Positions 54,782 through 63,770 are shown, counted from the first letter of the stretch. The stretch: DNA of 64,000 nt from an uncultured Clostridia bacterium (GCA_944384925.1 CALWVF010000001.1:25246-89245); one strand, 5' to 3'. Program-made: numbers and translations. The notes: generated from the letters alone by a model not told the origin.

Positions 54782-55801
54782 ATGGCTTTTTATGATTCAA
54801 TAAAATTAGAAAAAGGGATGTATGGGGTAGGTCAAGGAGGACTTACAAAAACTTTAGAGGGATTAGATCCTTCAGAAAATTATATAAACACAGAGCTTGC
54901 AGGTTTAGATGCTTATCAAAGGCAATTAAAACGCTTTAATATAAAGGTTAATGGAGCAGGTTCAGATATTGTTGAAAAATTCTTTAAAACTTCAGATTCA
55001 GCAGTTTTGTTTCCAGAGTATATAACACGAGCTGTAAGACAAGGTATGGAAGAAGCAAATATTCTAGATCAGATTATAGCAACAAAAACGATAATAGAGG
55101 GAATGGATTACAGAACTATTGTTTCTACACCTTCTGCAGATGAAAAAGAATTAAAACCGGTTCTTGAAGGTGCACATATACCGCAAACAATTGTTAAAAC
55201 ACAAGATAACCTTGTTAAACTAAACAAACGAGGAAGGATGTTGGTTTCTTCATATGAAGCTTTAAGATTCCAACGCCTGGATTTATTTACAGTTACTTTG
55301 AAGCAAATCGGTGCATATATAGCTAGATCTCAAGTTAAAGATGCAATAGATGTTATTTTAAATGGAGATGGTTCTCAAGCAGCTGCAACTGGTATAACTA
55401 CAGCTACAGAAGGAAAATTAGCCTATGCAGATTTAATTTCACTGTGGTCTGAGTTATCCCCATATGAGTTAAACACAATTCTGGCACCAACAAGTGTTAT
55501 GGCAGATTTGTTGAACTTATCTATTATGCAAGATGCTCAAGCTGGATTAAATTTCCAAGGAACAGGCAAATTAGTTACTCCTTTAGGTGCAACATTATTC
55601 CATACCGCTAGCATTGAAGGAAATAAACTTATAGGATTAGATAAAACTTGTGCACTAGAAATGGTACAAGCTGGCGATATTGTTGTCGATTCAGATAAGC
55701 TAATCGATAGGCAATTAGAAAGAACATCTATAAGCACAATTGCTGGATTTGCAAAAATATTTAAAGATGCAGCAAAAACATTAACTTATAAAACTGCTTA
55801 A
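54782..55801 (+). CDS. phage major capsid protein
   Basis: 339 aa with the HK97-type layout: a helical N-terminal arm (residues 20-60), then the E-loop/P-domain helices and a C-terminal part (LISLWSELSPYELNTILAPTSVMADLLNLS, then LVTPLGATLFHTASIEGNKLIGLDK). Strong RBS GGAGG, as expected for the most abundant protein. No cross-link lysine can be assigned. Confidence 0.85.
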   Translation: MAFYDSIKLEKGMYGVGQGGLTKTLEGLDPSENYINTELAGLDAYQRQLKRFNIKVNGAGSDIVEKFFKTSDSAVLFPEYITRAVRQGMEEANILDQIIATKTIIEGMDYRTIVSTPSADEKELKPVLEGAHIPQTIVKTQDNLVKLNKRGRMLVSSYEALRFQRLDLFTVTLKQIGAYIARSQVKDAIDVILNGDGSQAAATGITTATEGKLAYADLISLWSELSPYELNTILAPTSVMADLLNLSIMQDAQAGLNFQGTGKLVTPLGATLFHTASIEGNKLIGLDKTCALEMVQAGDIVVDSDKLIDRQLERTSISTIAGFAKIFKDAAKTLTYKTA

Positions 55802-55820
55802 AGGTTAATAGGTGAGAGGC

Positions 55821-56192
55821 ATGGAAGTAAGTGATGTTTTAGAAAGATTCGCATTGATAGCAGGTCTTAGTGAAGAGGAAGCATCTCCATGGGCAGATAT
55901 TTGTTCAGATGCGGCGGAAAGTATTGTATTGCAATTAAAAGATGGGGTAGACGAAAAAGCTAATGAAAAAAGGTTAATATCCGCCGCTGCCTCTCTTAGC
56001 TTTTATAAATATACTTTATATAGAGCTTCGGGTGAAGGTATGAATACATTTGCAGCAGGAGATATTAAAATAACGCAAGACAAAAAGGAAGTTATAAATA
56101 GTGCATATACTGCATGGTGTATGGAAAGAGATGCAATAGCAGATTTGCTAGACGACGACCACTTTTTATTTAGAAAGGTGGATTTGTATTGA
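55821..56192 (+). CDS. head-tail connector-like protein
   Basis: 123 aa from ATG 55821 (RBS AGGTGAG); a GTG at 55812 lies in the RBS. Helical: VSDVLERFALIAGLSEEEASPWADICSDAAESIVLQL. The position after the capsid gene is that of neck adaptor proteins (gp6/gp15-like). Confidence 0.65.
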   Translation: MEVSDVLERFALIAGLSEEEASPWADICSDAAESIVLQLKDGVDEKANEKRLISAAASLSFYKYTLYRASGEGMNTFAAGDIKITQDKKEVINSAYTAWCMERDAIADLLDDDHFLFRKVDLY

Positions 56193-56536
56193 GAAGCAAA
56201 ATGATTAAAAACATTTTAAAAGCTTATGGCAATGATGTTGAAATTATAAGATATGAAAATAATGAAATTTTAACAGAAGAAACAAAGGCTTTTATACAAC
56301 CCTTGAGATATATAAGTAAGATGTATCAAGAAGAATATATGAATTCAGGATATATAGATTTAAACAATTATCTTTATATAGGAGATAGCAGTGTAAGGCT
56401 TGATTTATATCCGTTTGGCACTTTGGTTTGTTCAAATGGTGATAAATACATAATAAAAAAGGCAAAAAAAGTTTGCTTAAAAGATGAGATTATTTATATA
56501 TGGGCAGTTTTGCAAGAAGCTTATGCAGAAACGTAG
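56189..56536 (+). CDS. head-closure/minor structural protein (XkdH-like position)
   Basis: 115 aa, TTG start overlapping the previous stop (ATTGA). Beta-rich sequence with FIQPLRYISKMYQ, typical of head-closure stoppers that begin with a tail-fitting loop. Function assigned mainly by gene order. Confidence 0.6.
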   Translation: MRSKMIKNILKAYGNDVEIIRYENNEILTEETKAFIQPLRYISKMYQEEYMNSGYIDLNNYLYIGDSSVRLDLYPFGTLVCSNGDKYIIKKAKKVCLKDEIIYIWAVLQEAYAET

Positions 56537-56582
56537 TGTTAACATTTATAGATATGTATGATAGCTTCGGAAAGGAATAAAG

Positions 56583-57068
56583 TTGGGAGTATTTGATAGT
56601 GTTGTAAACAATATTTTAAATTTTTTGAAGCAAGATAAAGATTTATCAGGAATAGATTTTGTAATAGCATTTAGGCCAATACGAAAGGCGAATCCTTTAT
56701 TAAAACCTTTAGTGACAGTTGGATTGAGTGGTGTTGAAATTAATAATCAATCTATGGGGGGATATCTTGGGTTAGTAAATAATAATGAGGTTTATGGGAA
56801 AAGCGCAAAGGTATCGTGTCTAATAAAAATACATTGTCCTGTAAATCTTGGGGGAGAAAAGTGTATAGAAGTTTTTTCACAAATTTGCAATAGTTTAGTT
56901 TTTAAGAATCTTGAATATCAAATTGAAGATATTTCTTGCAAGGATATAGATCATGTAACAAATGGTAATTGCTATACATTAGATTGTGTTTTGAAAGTCA
57001 ATACTTTTGTAACAGAATCTGAAGAAGAATTGCCAATAAGCAATATAGTAGTGAAAGGAGAGATTTAA
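56583..57068 (+). CDS. tail terminator/completion-like protein
   Basis: 161 aa, TTG start after AAAGGAA. No clear motif; VFDSVVNNILNFLKQDKDLSGIDFVIAFRPIRKANPLLKPLVTVGLS fits small tail-completion proteins that lie before the sheath gene. It overlaps the sheath start by one base. Confidence 0.6.
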   Translation: MGVFDSVVNNILNFLKQDKDLSGIDFVIAFRPIRKANPLLKPLVTVGLSGVEINNQSMGGYLGLVNNNEVYGKSAKVSCLIKIHCPVNLGGEKCIEVFSQICNSLVFKNLEYQIEDISCKDIDHVTNGNCYTLDCVLKVNTFVTESEEELPISNIVVKGEI

Positions 57069-58111
57069 TGTCTGTTATAGCAAAGGAAAGACCAGGGATT
57101 TATTCTAACTACCAAGCCTCTGAAATAATTTGGGGAGAAAAAACAGGAAAAAAGGTAGGAATAGTAGCACTATCAAGTTGTGCAACTAATAAAGTTTATA
57201 ATATCTCTAGTTTGTCTGAAGCAAAGACTCAGTTTAGCCAAGACAATACTATATATCAACTTTGCGAGATAGCACTTAAAAATGGGGCACCGCAAATATC
57301 GGTGGTATCTGCAGGAGAAGAAAATCCAGATTATGAATCAGCATTTTCTCTTTTAGAAGATGAGGAAAACATAGGTGTTGTAATTTGCGATAGTGAAGAT
57401 CCGGATATACATGAATTATTGAAAACAAGTGTAGTAGCTTCCTCTAATAATTTAAAAGAAAGAATAGGGATAGTTTCTTATACAGGGAGTGAAGGGCTAA
57501 ATGAATGGGCAACAACTCTTAATTGTGAGCGTATTGTGTTGGTGGCACAAAGTCCGGTAGACAATTCCGGGCAAGCGTTGTCGTCTTGTTTAATAAATGC
57601 AGCATTGGCAGGAGTTATTTCAAGTAAAACAGACCCCAGCACATGTTTTAATGGCTCTAAACTTAGAGGAATATCATCTCTAAATTTGAATTTACCTGAG
57701 GAAGAAATAGACGAATATATAGGATTAGGAATAACTCCATTTGAGATAATTTTAGATGAAGCGGAAATTATTAGGTTAGTGACATCTAAAACTACGACTA
57801 ATTCGGTGTCCGATAAAACATTTAAAGAATTAAATACAGTTTTAATTATGGATTATGTTATTTCTGGAATTAGGAATGCATTAAAGAGATATTTAGTTGG
57901 ATTAAAAAATAATTCTGCTACAAGAAGATCCATTGCGACCCAAACAACGATAGAGTTAGAAAAGTATAGGGTAATGGAAATAATAGATTCTTATCAATTG
58001 CCTAGTGTGTCGGTAGATCCAGAAGATTCATCGGTATGTATTGTGGAGATTGAATTTGTTGTGCTACATGGATTAAACCAGATACAAATTGTAGCTAATA
58101 TAAAAGTTTAG
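57068..58111 (+). CDS. xkdK: phage tail sheath protein (XkdK-like)
   Basis: 347 aa. The family start RPGIYSNYQASEI, a variable outer domain and the C-terminal arm DYVISGIRNALKRYLVGLKNNSATRRSIATQTTIELEKYR are typical of contractile sheath subunits. Presence of a sheath shows a myovirus-like tail. It is shorter than many sheaths (often 430-480 aa), so the protruding domains are reduced. Confidence 0.88.
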   Translation: MSVIAKERPGIYSNYQASEIIWGEKTGKKVGIVALSSCATNKVYNISSLSEAKTQFSQDNTIYQLCEIALKNGAPQISVVSAGEENPDYESAFSLLEDEENIGVVICDSEDPDIHELLKTSVVASSNNLKERIGIVSYTGSEGLNEWATTLNCERIVLVAQSPVDNSGQALSSCLINAALAGVISSKTDPSTCFNGSKLRGISSLNLNLPEEEIDEYIGLGITPFEIILDEAEIIRLVTSKTTTNSVSDKTFKELNTVLIMDYVISGIRNALKRYLVGLKNNSATRRSIATQTTIELEKYRVMEIIDSYQLPSVSVDPEDSSVCIVEIEFVVLHGLNQIQIVANIKV

Positions 58112-58121
58112 AGGTGGTAGA

Positions 58122-58511
58122 ATGTCGGGATTAATGTTTCCAACAAGTCAAGATATATACATAGAAATTAATGGACGCAAACTTGCCGTTGTAGAAGGGT
58201 ATAAAGCACAATCAAGTCAAAGCAGTAAATATATAGAGGCTTTTGGAGAGAGTCAACCAGTTGGGACAATATCTGGAAGAATTACACATATGTTGCAGTT
58301 ATCTCGTATATGTGTCTGTGTGGATGTTATTGAAGATAACATTGACTTATATAGTCTACATAATTTTAATATGGTTATTGTGAAGCCTGATCGAAGAATT
58401 ATATACTCTGGATGTGAGTGGGTGAGCATAAAGGAATCGGCTTCGTTAAATGATGCTGTACTTGAAAATGTTGAAATAATAGCAACTAAACGCATGGAGG
58501 TGCGCTCTTGA
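58122..58511 (+). CDS. xkdM: phage tail tube protein (XkdM-like)
   Basis: 129 aa; FPTSQDIYIEINGRKLAVVEGYKAQSSQSSKYIEAFGESQPVGTI is the beta-barrel start of PBSX-type tube proteins. Partner of the sheath. The stop overlaps the next gene's TTG start. Confidence 0.82.
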   Translation: MSGLMFPTSQDIYIEINGRKLAVVEGYKAQSSQSSKYIEAFGESQPVGTISGRITHMLQLSRICVCVDVIEDNIDLYSLHNFNMVIVKPDRRIIYSGCEWVSIKESASLNDAVLENVEIIATKRMEVRS

Positions 58512-58897
58512 AAAAAAGAGTAATATCTGAATTTTTTGGCGGTAACGATATTAGAGAACCTATATTTGTATTAGGAAAGAAGATGTATATAAAGCTTTTA
58601 ACAGTTTATGAAATGGTATTATGCGATACAGAGTCTTCGAAACTTACTGAAATATTAATCAATGATGGTATCGAAGAAGATAAGGCTAAAGTAATATCGG
58701 AAAACTCATGCTTAGTTTCGATGTGCTTATACAGTATTAAGAGCAAGCGTATATTTAAAGATGGACTTGACGCAATGCAGTCATTAACTATAGAAGAACT
58801 CAACAAGATTACAAATGAGTATATTGAAGTAAAAAACAGATTTTTAAGTTTTGGGGATTTAACTTTAGAGGAAGTAAATGGTTTAAAAAAAAATTAA
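58508..58897 (+). CDS. tail assembly chaperone, short form (XkdN-like)
   Basis: 129 aa, TTG start. In many tailed phages the gene before the tape measure makes a short and a frameshifted long chaperone. The helical pattern here (MVLCDTESSKLTEILINDGIEEDKAKVISENSCLVSMCLYSI) and the slippery end (TTTAAAAAAAAA before the stop) match this. Confidence 0.78.
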   Translation: MKKRVISEFFGGNDIREPIFVLGKKMYIKLLTVYEMVLCDTESSKLTEILINDGIEEDKAKVISENSCLVSMCLYSIKSKRIFKDGLDAMQSLTIEELNKITNEYIEVKNRFLSFGDLTLEEVNGLKKN

Positions 58898-59073
58898 ATA
58901 CTCCCGCAGAAAGAATAAAATGGGCTGTTTTAAAGGAATTTAAGACTTTGCCGACATCACAAGATGCTAAAAATATGTGTGAATCCGATTATTTGTATTG
59001 CTATGTTAATATGATTCTCGATAACGATGAAGTGTACACAGAACAAGAAATGAATGCAAATTTTAATATATGA
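58508..59073 (+). CDS. tail assembly chaperone, -1 frameshift product
   Basis: If ribosomes slip back one base on the A9 run at 58885-58893, translation continues for 60 codons in the -1 frame (KLNTPAERIKWAVLKEF..., ending at TGA 59071), giving about 188 aa. The extension has coding character, no start codon or RBS of its own, and ends just before the next gene. This is the classic G/GT arrangement. Confidence 0.75.
58882..58893 (+). promoter_or_regulatory. probable programmed -1 frameshift site
   Basis: TTTAAAAAAAAA provides A-AAA-AAA slippage three codons before the zero-frame stop TAA. No strong downstream pseudoknot was spotted by eye. Confidence 0.75.
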
Positions 59074-59102
59074 ACTTAAGATAAGGACGGTGTTATTAAC
59101 CG

Positions 59103-59390
59103 GTGAAGGTTTTTGAAGAGGCTTTTTCGCAAAGTAAAATTAATATGTTTAAGATAAAAAACACAGAAATTAGGTTTAGCTTTTCGTCTATGAATAGAAT
59201 TGTAAGAATTGATGATAACGACGATGTTTTATATAATCTTCACAGTGAAGCAGAACGTTTAAGAGATAATTACACAGTGCAAATGTATAATCTGAATTCT
59301 TATAACATAGAGAATATATCTGACGATATAGAAAGAGATACACGGCGATATTCAGCAGGCTTTTATAATAGTAAGGAGGCGTTTCAATGA
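59103..59390 (+). CDS. 95-residue protein in the tape-measure position
   Basis: GTG start with a distant AAGGACGG. The sequence has short strands then an amphipathic helical half (NLHSEAERLRDNYTVQMYNL and ISDDIERDTRRYSAGF). In PBSX and all related tails a tape-measure protein of several hundred to over a thousand residues lies between the chaperone and the LysM baseplate gene. This short protein could be a residual, internally deleted tape measure, or an unrelated hub protein. It lacks the transmembrane stretches of tape measures. Confidence 0.6.
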   Translation: MKVFEEAFSQSKINMFKIKNTEIRFSFSSMNRIVRIDDNDDVLYNLHSEAERLRDNYTVQMYNLNSYNIENISDDIERDTRRYSAGFYNSKEAFQ

Positions 59391-59914
59391 ACTTAGAAAG
59401 CATGAGTTATAAGGGATACACCTGGAAGTATAATCCCAAGAGATTAGAGATAACTCAAGAAAGAAACGTAAAAGAACATACATTGCCATTTGTTGGGAAC
59501 TCATATCAAGATTTTGGCAATAAAAAAAGAATTGTTAAAGGTGTTGGTGAGTTTTTCGGAGAAGATTGTGTTCAGCAATACAATGAGCTTAAGAGTATTT
59601 TCAACGAAGGAGGAAGCGGATATTTATCGATACCATCAATCAACAGCTTTCTGGCAATATTTTATTCTTTAGACTTAGTTAGAAAGAATGAACCTAATGT
59701 AATTGAATATAGTTTTGAATTCTGGGAGGAAATACCAGAAAATGCAGCAGCTTCTTTACTGGAAAATGTTAAATATCACTCTGTTTCGGCAGGAGAAACT
59801 ATGTGGACAATTGCTTATAAATATGGAATCAGCATTAGTAAATTAAGGGAACTAAATCCAGACATAAGAAGACCGGAAGATTTATCTAAAATTGAAAGTG
59901 TGAGAATTTCATGA
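59387..59914 (+). CDS. xkdP: LysM baseplate protein (XkdP-like)
   Basis: 175 aa; overlaps the previous gene by 4 bases. The N-terminal 125 residues match XkdP (YKGYTWKYNPKRLEI, then LPFVGNSYQDFGNKKRIVKGVGEFFGEDC). A C-terminal LysM (YHSVSAGETMWTIAYKYGISISKLRELNPDI) follows. Part of the hub around the tube. Confidence 0.85.
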   Translation: MNLESMSYKGYTWKYNPKRLEITQERNVKEHTLPFVGNSYQDFGNKKRIVKGVGEFFGEDCVQQYNELKSIFNEGGSGYLSIPSINSFLAIFYSLDLVRKNEPNVIEYSFEFWEEIPENAAASLLENVKYHSVSAGETMWTIAYKYGISISKLRELNPDIRRPEDLSKIESVRIS

Positions 59915-60855
59915 GGTATTTATTAGAGGATATATCGGGAAATAGTATAGAAATGGGTACACCGATAACCGCAAAAATTAATATTAATTATTTAGTGCCG
60001 GCAGATGACTTAGCCATTACCTTTAATTATAATAGAGAATTACCGGAACTAAAAAAGATTTATGCATATAACAAAGATATATTAATGTTTGAGGGATTTA
60101 TAGATGAACAAAAAGTAACCTGTGATAACAGAGGTGTATTACTAGATATTTCTGCAAGAAGCAGGGTAAGCCTTTTATTAGATAACGAGGCATTTCCGCA
60201 AACGTATAATAAGCCATCATTATCAACTATTTTTTCAAGGCATATAGAACCTTATGGATTTACAAAGTATTATGGAGACACAACTTCATTCGCAGATCAA
60301 TTTATTGTTTCAAAGGGAATGAGTGAGTGGGATGTATTGAAGAAATTTTGTAATACATATTTAGAAACTAATCCTGTTTTTATGCGAGATGGAAGTCTTA
60401 ATGCGACAGGTGCTCAAATCGAAGATACAGAGAGGATATTAATTTCAAATTCGAAAAGCGGATTGAAGTATACAGATATATCGAAAACAATAAATAGATA
60501 TGGAGTAATATCTAAAGTTGTTTTAAGAGCAAGCAAAACAAGTGGGTATACTTCATCTTTGTCTGATAAAAATCTTATAAATAAAGGAATACTTGCCACA
60601 AGATTTTATGATGCAGCTAGTGATTCCAGAAACCTTCAAGTTTGTGCAAATACTATTATTAGTAATTCAAAAAAGAATATGTACATATGCAAAGCTACTT
60701 GTATAGGGTGTCATTTGCAAGAAATTGGCAGCAAAGTATATATTGACGATAAATATTTTAGCTTAAAAAATGATATGACCCTTATTAAAATAAAATATGT
60801 TTTAAATTCATTTGGAGAAACAACAGAATTTACAATGCGAATGGAGGAACAGTAA
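59911..60855 (+). CDS. xkdQ: baseplate hub protein (XkdQ/gpD-like)
   Basis: 314 aa; starts MRYLLEDISGNSIEMGTPITAKININYLVPADDLAITF and is beta-rich like tail hub proteins of the gp27/gpD fold. Overlap ATGA with the upstream gene. The central helical stretch (DVLKKFCNTYLETNPVFMRDGSL) is characteristic of XkdQ relatives. Confidence 0.82.
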   Translation: MRYLLEDISGNSIEMGTPITAKININYLVPADDLAITFNYNRELPELKKIYAYNKDILMFEGFIDEQKVTCDNRGVLLDISARSRVSLLLDNEAFPQTYNKPSLSTIFSRHIEPYGFTKYYGDTTSFADQFIVSKGMSEWDVLKKFCNTYLETNPVFMRDGSLNATGAQIEDTERILISNSKSGLKYTDISKTINRYGVISKVVLRASKTSGYTSSLSDKNLINKGILATRFYDAASDSRNLQVCANTIISNSKKNMYICKATCIGCHLQEIGSKVYIDDKYFSLKNDMTLIKIKYVLNSFGETTEFTMRMEEQ

Positions 60856-61211
60856 TGTGGATTTCTAATAAAATTGCAAATGGACATAATGAAAATAAGG
60901 CTGTAGTTATGGAAGGCGAAATTACTGAGTCAATTGGAAACAGAGTATATATTCAAAATGAGGAAGAGCATCGAAACATTAACATTATGGCGCCATATGG
61001 GATTGTATGTGTTCCACCGGTAGGAGAAGAAGCTTTAATTGTGTCGTTTGGGGAATCTGCATTATGCACTGGTGTTATTATGCCAGAGAAAGAGCAGCTC
61101 GAGCCAGGAGAATTGATGCTATCTTCAGTGGGAGGAGCGAGTATAGTTTTGAAAAATGATGGACGAGTTCTTATTAACGGCAACGCTGTTCAAGAAGTGA
61201 GGAATGAGTAA
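60855..61211 (+). CDS. baseplate spike-type OB protein (gpV-like)
   Basis: 118 aa, with an OB-like fold (AVVMEGEITESIGNRVYIQ, PPVGEEALIVSFG) and a C-terminal glycine-rich strand ending in SIVLKNDGRVLING, the usual ending of spike-like baseplate V proteins. The needle tip itself is short. Overlaps neighbours by one base. Confidence 0.72.
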   Translation: MWISNKIANGHNENKAVVMEGEITESIGNRVYIQNEEEHRNINIMAPYGIVCVPPVGEEALIVSFGESALCTGVIMPEKEQLEPGELMLSSVGGASIVLKNDGRVLINGNAVQEVRNE

Positions 61212-61558
61212 TGGATACAGCATTAAGTAATGGAGATTTTTTGGTAAATTCTCAAGGCAGACCAATAAGTATCTCGGGTGTGCAAGAAATTTTACAAAGA
61301 GTTTTAATAACTTTATCTGTAAGAAAAGGCAGTTTTATATATGATGTAAATTTAGGAAGTGATTTACATAAACTTAAATATACAAATGCTAACTTGCAAT
61401 ATAAAGCATTTTTAATAGTTAAAGAAGCCCTAAGTAATATACCGGAAGTAAAAGTCGAAAATGTGAAAATAGACCTTTATAATGATAATGAAAATATGGA
61501 TTTAACAGTATTTCTTTCGGTAAATAATCAACTAGAAGAGGTGGCGATTAAGATTTGA
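61211..61558 (+). CDS. xkdS: baseplate wedge protein, gp25/DUF2634-like (XkdS-like)
   Basis: 115 aa; QEILQRVLITLSVRKGSFIYDVNLGSDLHKL is the gp25-like core that connects sheath and wedge. Overlaps the baseplate J gene by 4 bases. Confidence 0.82.
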   Translation: MDTALSNGDFLVNSQGRPISISGVQEILQRVLITLSVRKGSFIYDVNLGSDLHKLKYTNANLQYKAFLIVKEALSNIPEVKVENVKIDLYNDNENMDLTVFLSVNNQLEEVAIKI

Positions 61559-62613
61559 CAACATATGAAGAAATTTTAAGCAGAATGGAAACAAAATTTG
61601 AAGAGCTTGCGGGTTATAATGCTAATGAAGCTTCAGATATAGGAATCAGATTAAAGGTTTTAGCAGCCGAAATATTTTCTGCATATAGTCATTTAGATTG
61701 GATAAAGACTCAGATGTTCCCTCAGACAGCAACAGGAGAACGCCTTGATTTACATGCAATACAAAAGGGAATAACAAGAAAGTTTGCAACTAAAGCAACA
61801 GGAACTCTAACATTTGGAAGAACCGATGTATTATCTTATGACGTATCTATACCAATTGGAACTATATGTTCGACTGCGGAGGTGGATGGAATAAAATATG
61901 TAACAACAGCCGAGGCTGTTCTTGAAGCAGGGGAAACCTCTGTAGATGTTACAGCAGAAGCAGAAATTGGAGGAGTAATTGGCAACACTTTAAAAGAAAC
62001 TATAACAGTTTTAATAACACCCCCTAGCGGCATTTCTTCTGTTATAAATAAAGCTGCATTTGAAGGTGGAACTGATGATGAAACCGATGAAGAGCTAAGA
62101 AAACGAATTTGTGATGCATATAGTATGCCATCGAATGGAACGAACTGTGCATTTTATAGAGATTATGCACTATCATTCAACGATGTTTACAGTGTGAATG
62201 TAGTGCCAAGAGCAAGTGGAATTGGAACAGTAGATATATATGTTGCAGGAAAAGGCCAAGTATTATCCGATGAAATAATAGAAGAAATACAAAGTGGTAT
62301 TTCTTCTATTAAAGAGATAAACGTTGATGCTACTGTAAAAAGTCCAACAATATTAAAATGTTCAATCACAGCAACTGTTTATATTAAAGATGGATATAGG
62401 TATGAAAGTGTTATCCAGGATATATATGTAGCTATAAAAAAATATTTCGATACATTGTCTATTGGTGAAAGTATGGATATGAATAGAGTTATTGCAGAGG
62501 TATGTAGTGTGCAAGGACTTAAAAAATTTGAATTGACTTCCACTTTATCGGGTGTAGAAGTCGAAGATAACCAATTTGTTGTTTTAAATACTATAGGCTA
62601 CATAAGGAAGTAG
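61555..62613 (+). CDS. xkdT: baseplate J-like protein (XkdT)
   Basis: 352 aa; TTG start. TYEEILSRMETKFEELAGYNANEASDIGIRLKVLAAEIF and LHAIQKGITRKFATKATGTLTF, then GGTDDETDEELRKRICDAYSMPSNGTNCAFYRDYALSFNDV are diagnostic of baseplate J. Forms the wedge that triggers sheath contraction. Confidence 0.9.
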   Translation: MTTYEEILSRMETKFEELAGYNANEASDIGIRLKVLAAEIFSAYSHLDWIKTQMFPQTATGERLDLHAIQKGITRKFATKATGTLTFGRTDVLSYDVSIPIGTICSTAEVDGIKYVTTAEAVLEAGETSVDVTAEAEIGGVIGNTLKETITVLITPPSGISSVINKAAFEGGTDDETDEELRKRICDAYSMPSNGTNCAFYRDYALSFNDVYSVNVVPRASGIGTVDIYVAGKGQVLSDEIIEEIQSGISSIKEINVDATVKSPTILKCSITATVYIKDGYRYESVIQDIYVAIKKYFDTLSIGESMDMNRVIAEVCSVQGLKKFELTSTLSGVEVEDNQFVVLNTIGYIRK

Positions 62614-62628
62614 AGAGGGGTTTGATAA

Positions 62629-63216
62629 ATGAGTTCTATTAATTCTATTAAAAAGAGCCTAAAACCTCTAGGAATATATAAACTTAATGCGCAAGGTCTA
62701 TTAAATGCAGAATTGTCGGCTTATGCTTGCGAATTAGACACTCTGAATTCAGAAATAGAAAAACTAGAGAAAGAATGCTTTATATCTACAGCCGAGGACT
62801 ATGGTATAACTCTTCGAGAACAGCTTTATGATTTTTCGAAATCTTTATGGGATGTATCGAAAAAACGGCAAAGGATTCTTGGAATTTCTTTGGTTAAGCC
62901 AACTTCATTCACAAAGGCTGATTTAGAGAATATTTTAGCAATATATGGAATAGAAGCGGCTATATTAGAAGATACAGAAACAGGAAATATATATATTAAT
63001 TGTATATCGAAAAATGATTTATTTGAAAATGTATTTTTATCCGACAGTCAAAATGAATCTTCAACAATAAATCAAATAGAAAAATTTATGCCTGCACATC
63101 TCACTTTTGAGGTAGATTTTAGGACAATTAGCTGGGATGCAATAGAAGAACTTGATAAAACATTTGACCAGATGGATGCAAAAGGATATAACTGGGACAA
63201 GATAGACAACTATTAA
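62629..63216 (+). CDS. xkdU: tail protein, DUF2313-like (XkdU)
   Basis: 195 aa; KSLKPLGIYKLNAQGLLNAELSAYACELDTLNSEIEKLEKECFISTAEDYGITLRE fits XkdU/gp48-like wedge proteins placed after baseplate J. ATG behind AGAGGGG. Confidence 0.8.
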   Translation: MSSINSIKKSLKPLGIYKLNAQGLLNAELSAYACELDTLNSEIEKLEKECFISTAEDYGITLREQLYDFSKSLWDVSKKRQRILGISLVKPTSFTKADLENILAIYGIEAAILEDTETGNIYINCISKNDLFENVFLSDSQNESSTINQIEKFMPAHLTFEVDFRTISWDAIEELDKTFDQMDAKGYNWDKIDNY

Positions 63217-63235
63217 GAAAGGGGATATTTTTTCG

Positions 63236-63712
63236 ATGCCTTCAACAAATAAAACTACAAATCTAAATTTAAATCAGTGGATAGGAACAGATAAACCTAA
63301 AAGAGAAGACTTTGTTAGTGATAATAATATATTAGATACAGTTATAAGTAACCATATAAATAATGATGATGTTCATGTTACAGAAGATTTGTTGTCGCAG
63401 TTATCAAGCACAATGAGCCTGGGAATGACATTTGGTACAGGGGAAGAGACTCAGTCGATTCAAATGCCGTTTGAGCCGTCTATGGTAATAATATTAGCAG
63501 TATCAAAGCCATTAGTTGAATATGATACATTAGAAGATTGTATAAAATGTAATTCAGGCATAGCACTTAAGAGTTCATATGGTTCTTCGTCGGGAGTATC
63601 GTTAAGTGGGAGTCAGTTAACAGTGCAACAAACATTATCTAGTCCGTCCGGAGGAGTATATTATAATTTAAATAATCCAGCTGAAATGTATATATATGCA
63701 GCATTTAAATAA
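63236..63712 (+). CDS. short tail fibre-like protein
   Basis: 158 aa; N-terminus NKTTNLNLNQWIGTDKPKREDFVSDNNILDT is the conserved attachment segment of fibres, followed by a brief globular part. It is much shorter than usual receptor-binding fibres, and no chaperone gene follows. Last gene of the module. Confidence 0.75.
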   Translation: MPSTNKTTNLNLNQWIGTDKPKREDFVSDNNILDTVISNHINNDDVHVTEDLLSQLSSTMSLGMTFGTGEETQSIQMPFEPSMVIILAVSKPLVEYDTLEDCIKCNSGIALKSSYGSSSGVSLSGSQLTVQQTLSSPSGGVYYNLNNPAEMYIYAAFK

Positions 63713-63723
63713 GATGATTTTAG

Positions 63724-63770
63724 AAAGGCAGCTAGTAAACTTAGTTTATTAGCTGCCTTAGAAGTTTTTA
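63724..63770 (+). terminator. terminator ending the phage-like operon
   Basis: AAGGCAGCTAGTAA and TTATTAGCTGCCTT form a stem with one mismatch and a short loop, followed after a few bases by TTTTT. Confidence 0.85.

Larger units (their letters stand above)
50403..63712 (+). mobile_element. PBSX-like contractile-tail prophage remnant or domesticated particle locus
   Basis: About 13.3 kb of tightly packed plus-strand genes in PBSX order, from terminase to a short fibre. Every reading frame is intact, with many ATGA/TAATG-type overlaps. No integrase, repressor, replication, holin, endolysin or tape-measure gene is present within these limits, and no attachment-site repeats were detected at the edges. 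The base composition does not differ visibly from the host. The right edge is set by the terminator at 63724. Confidence 0.85.
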
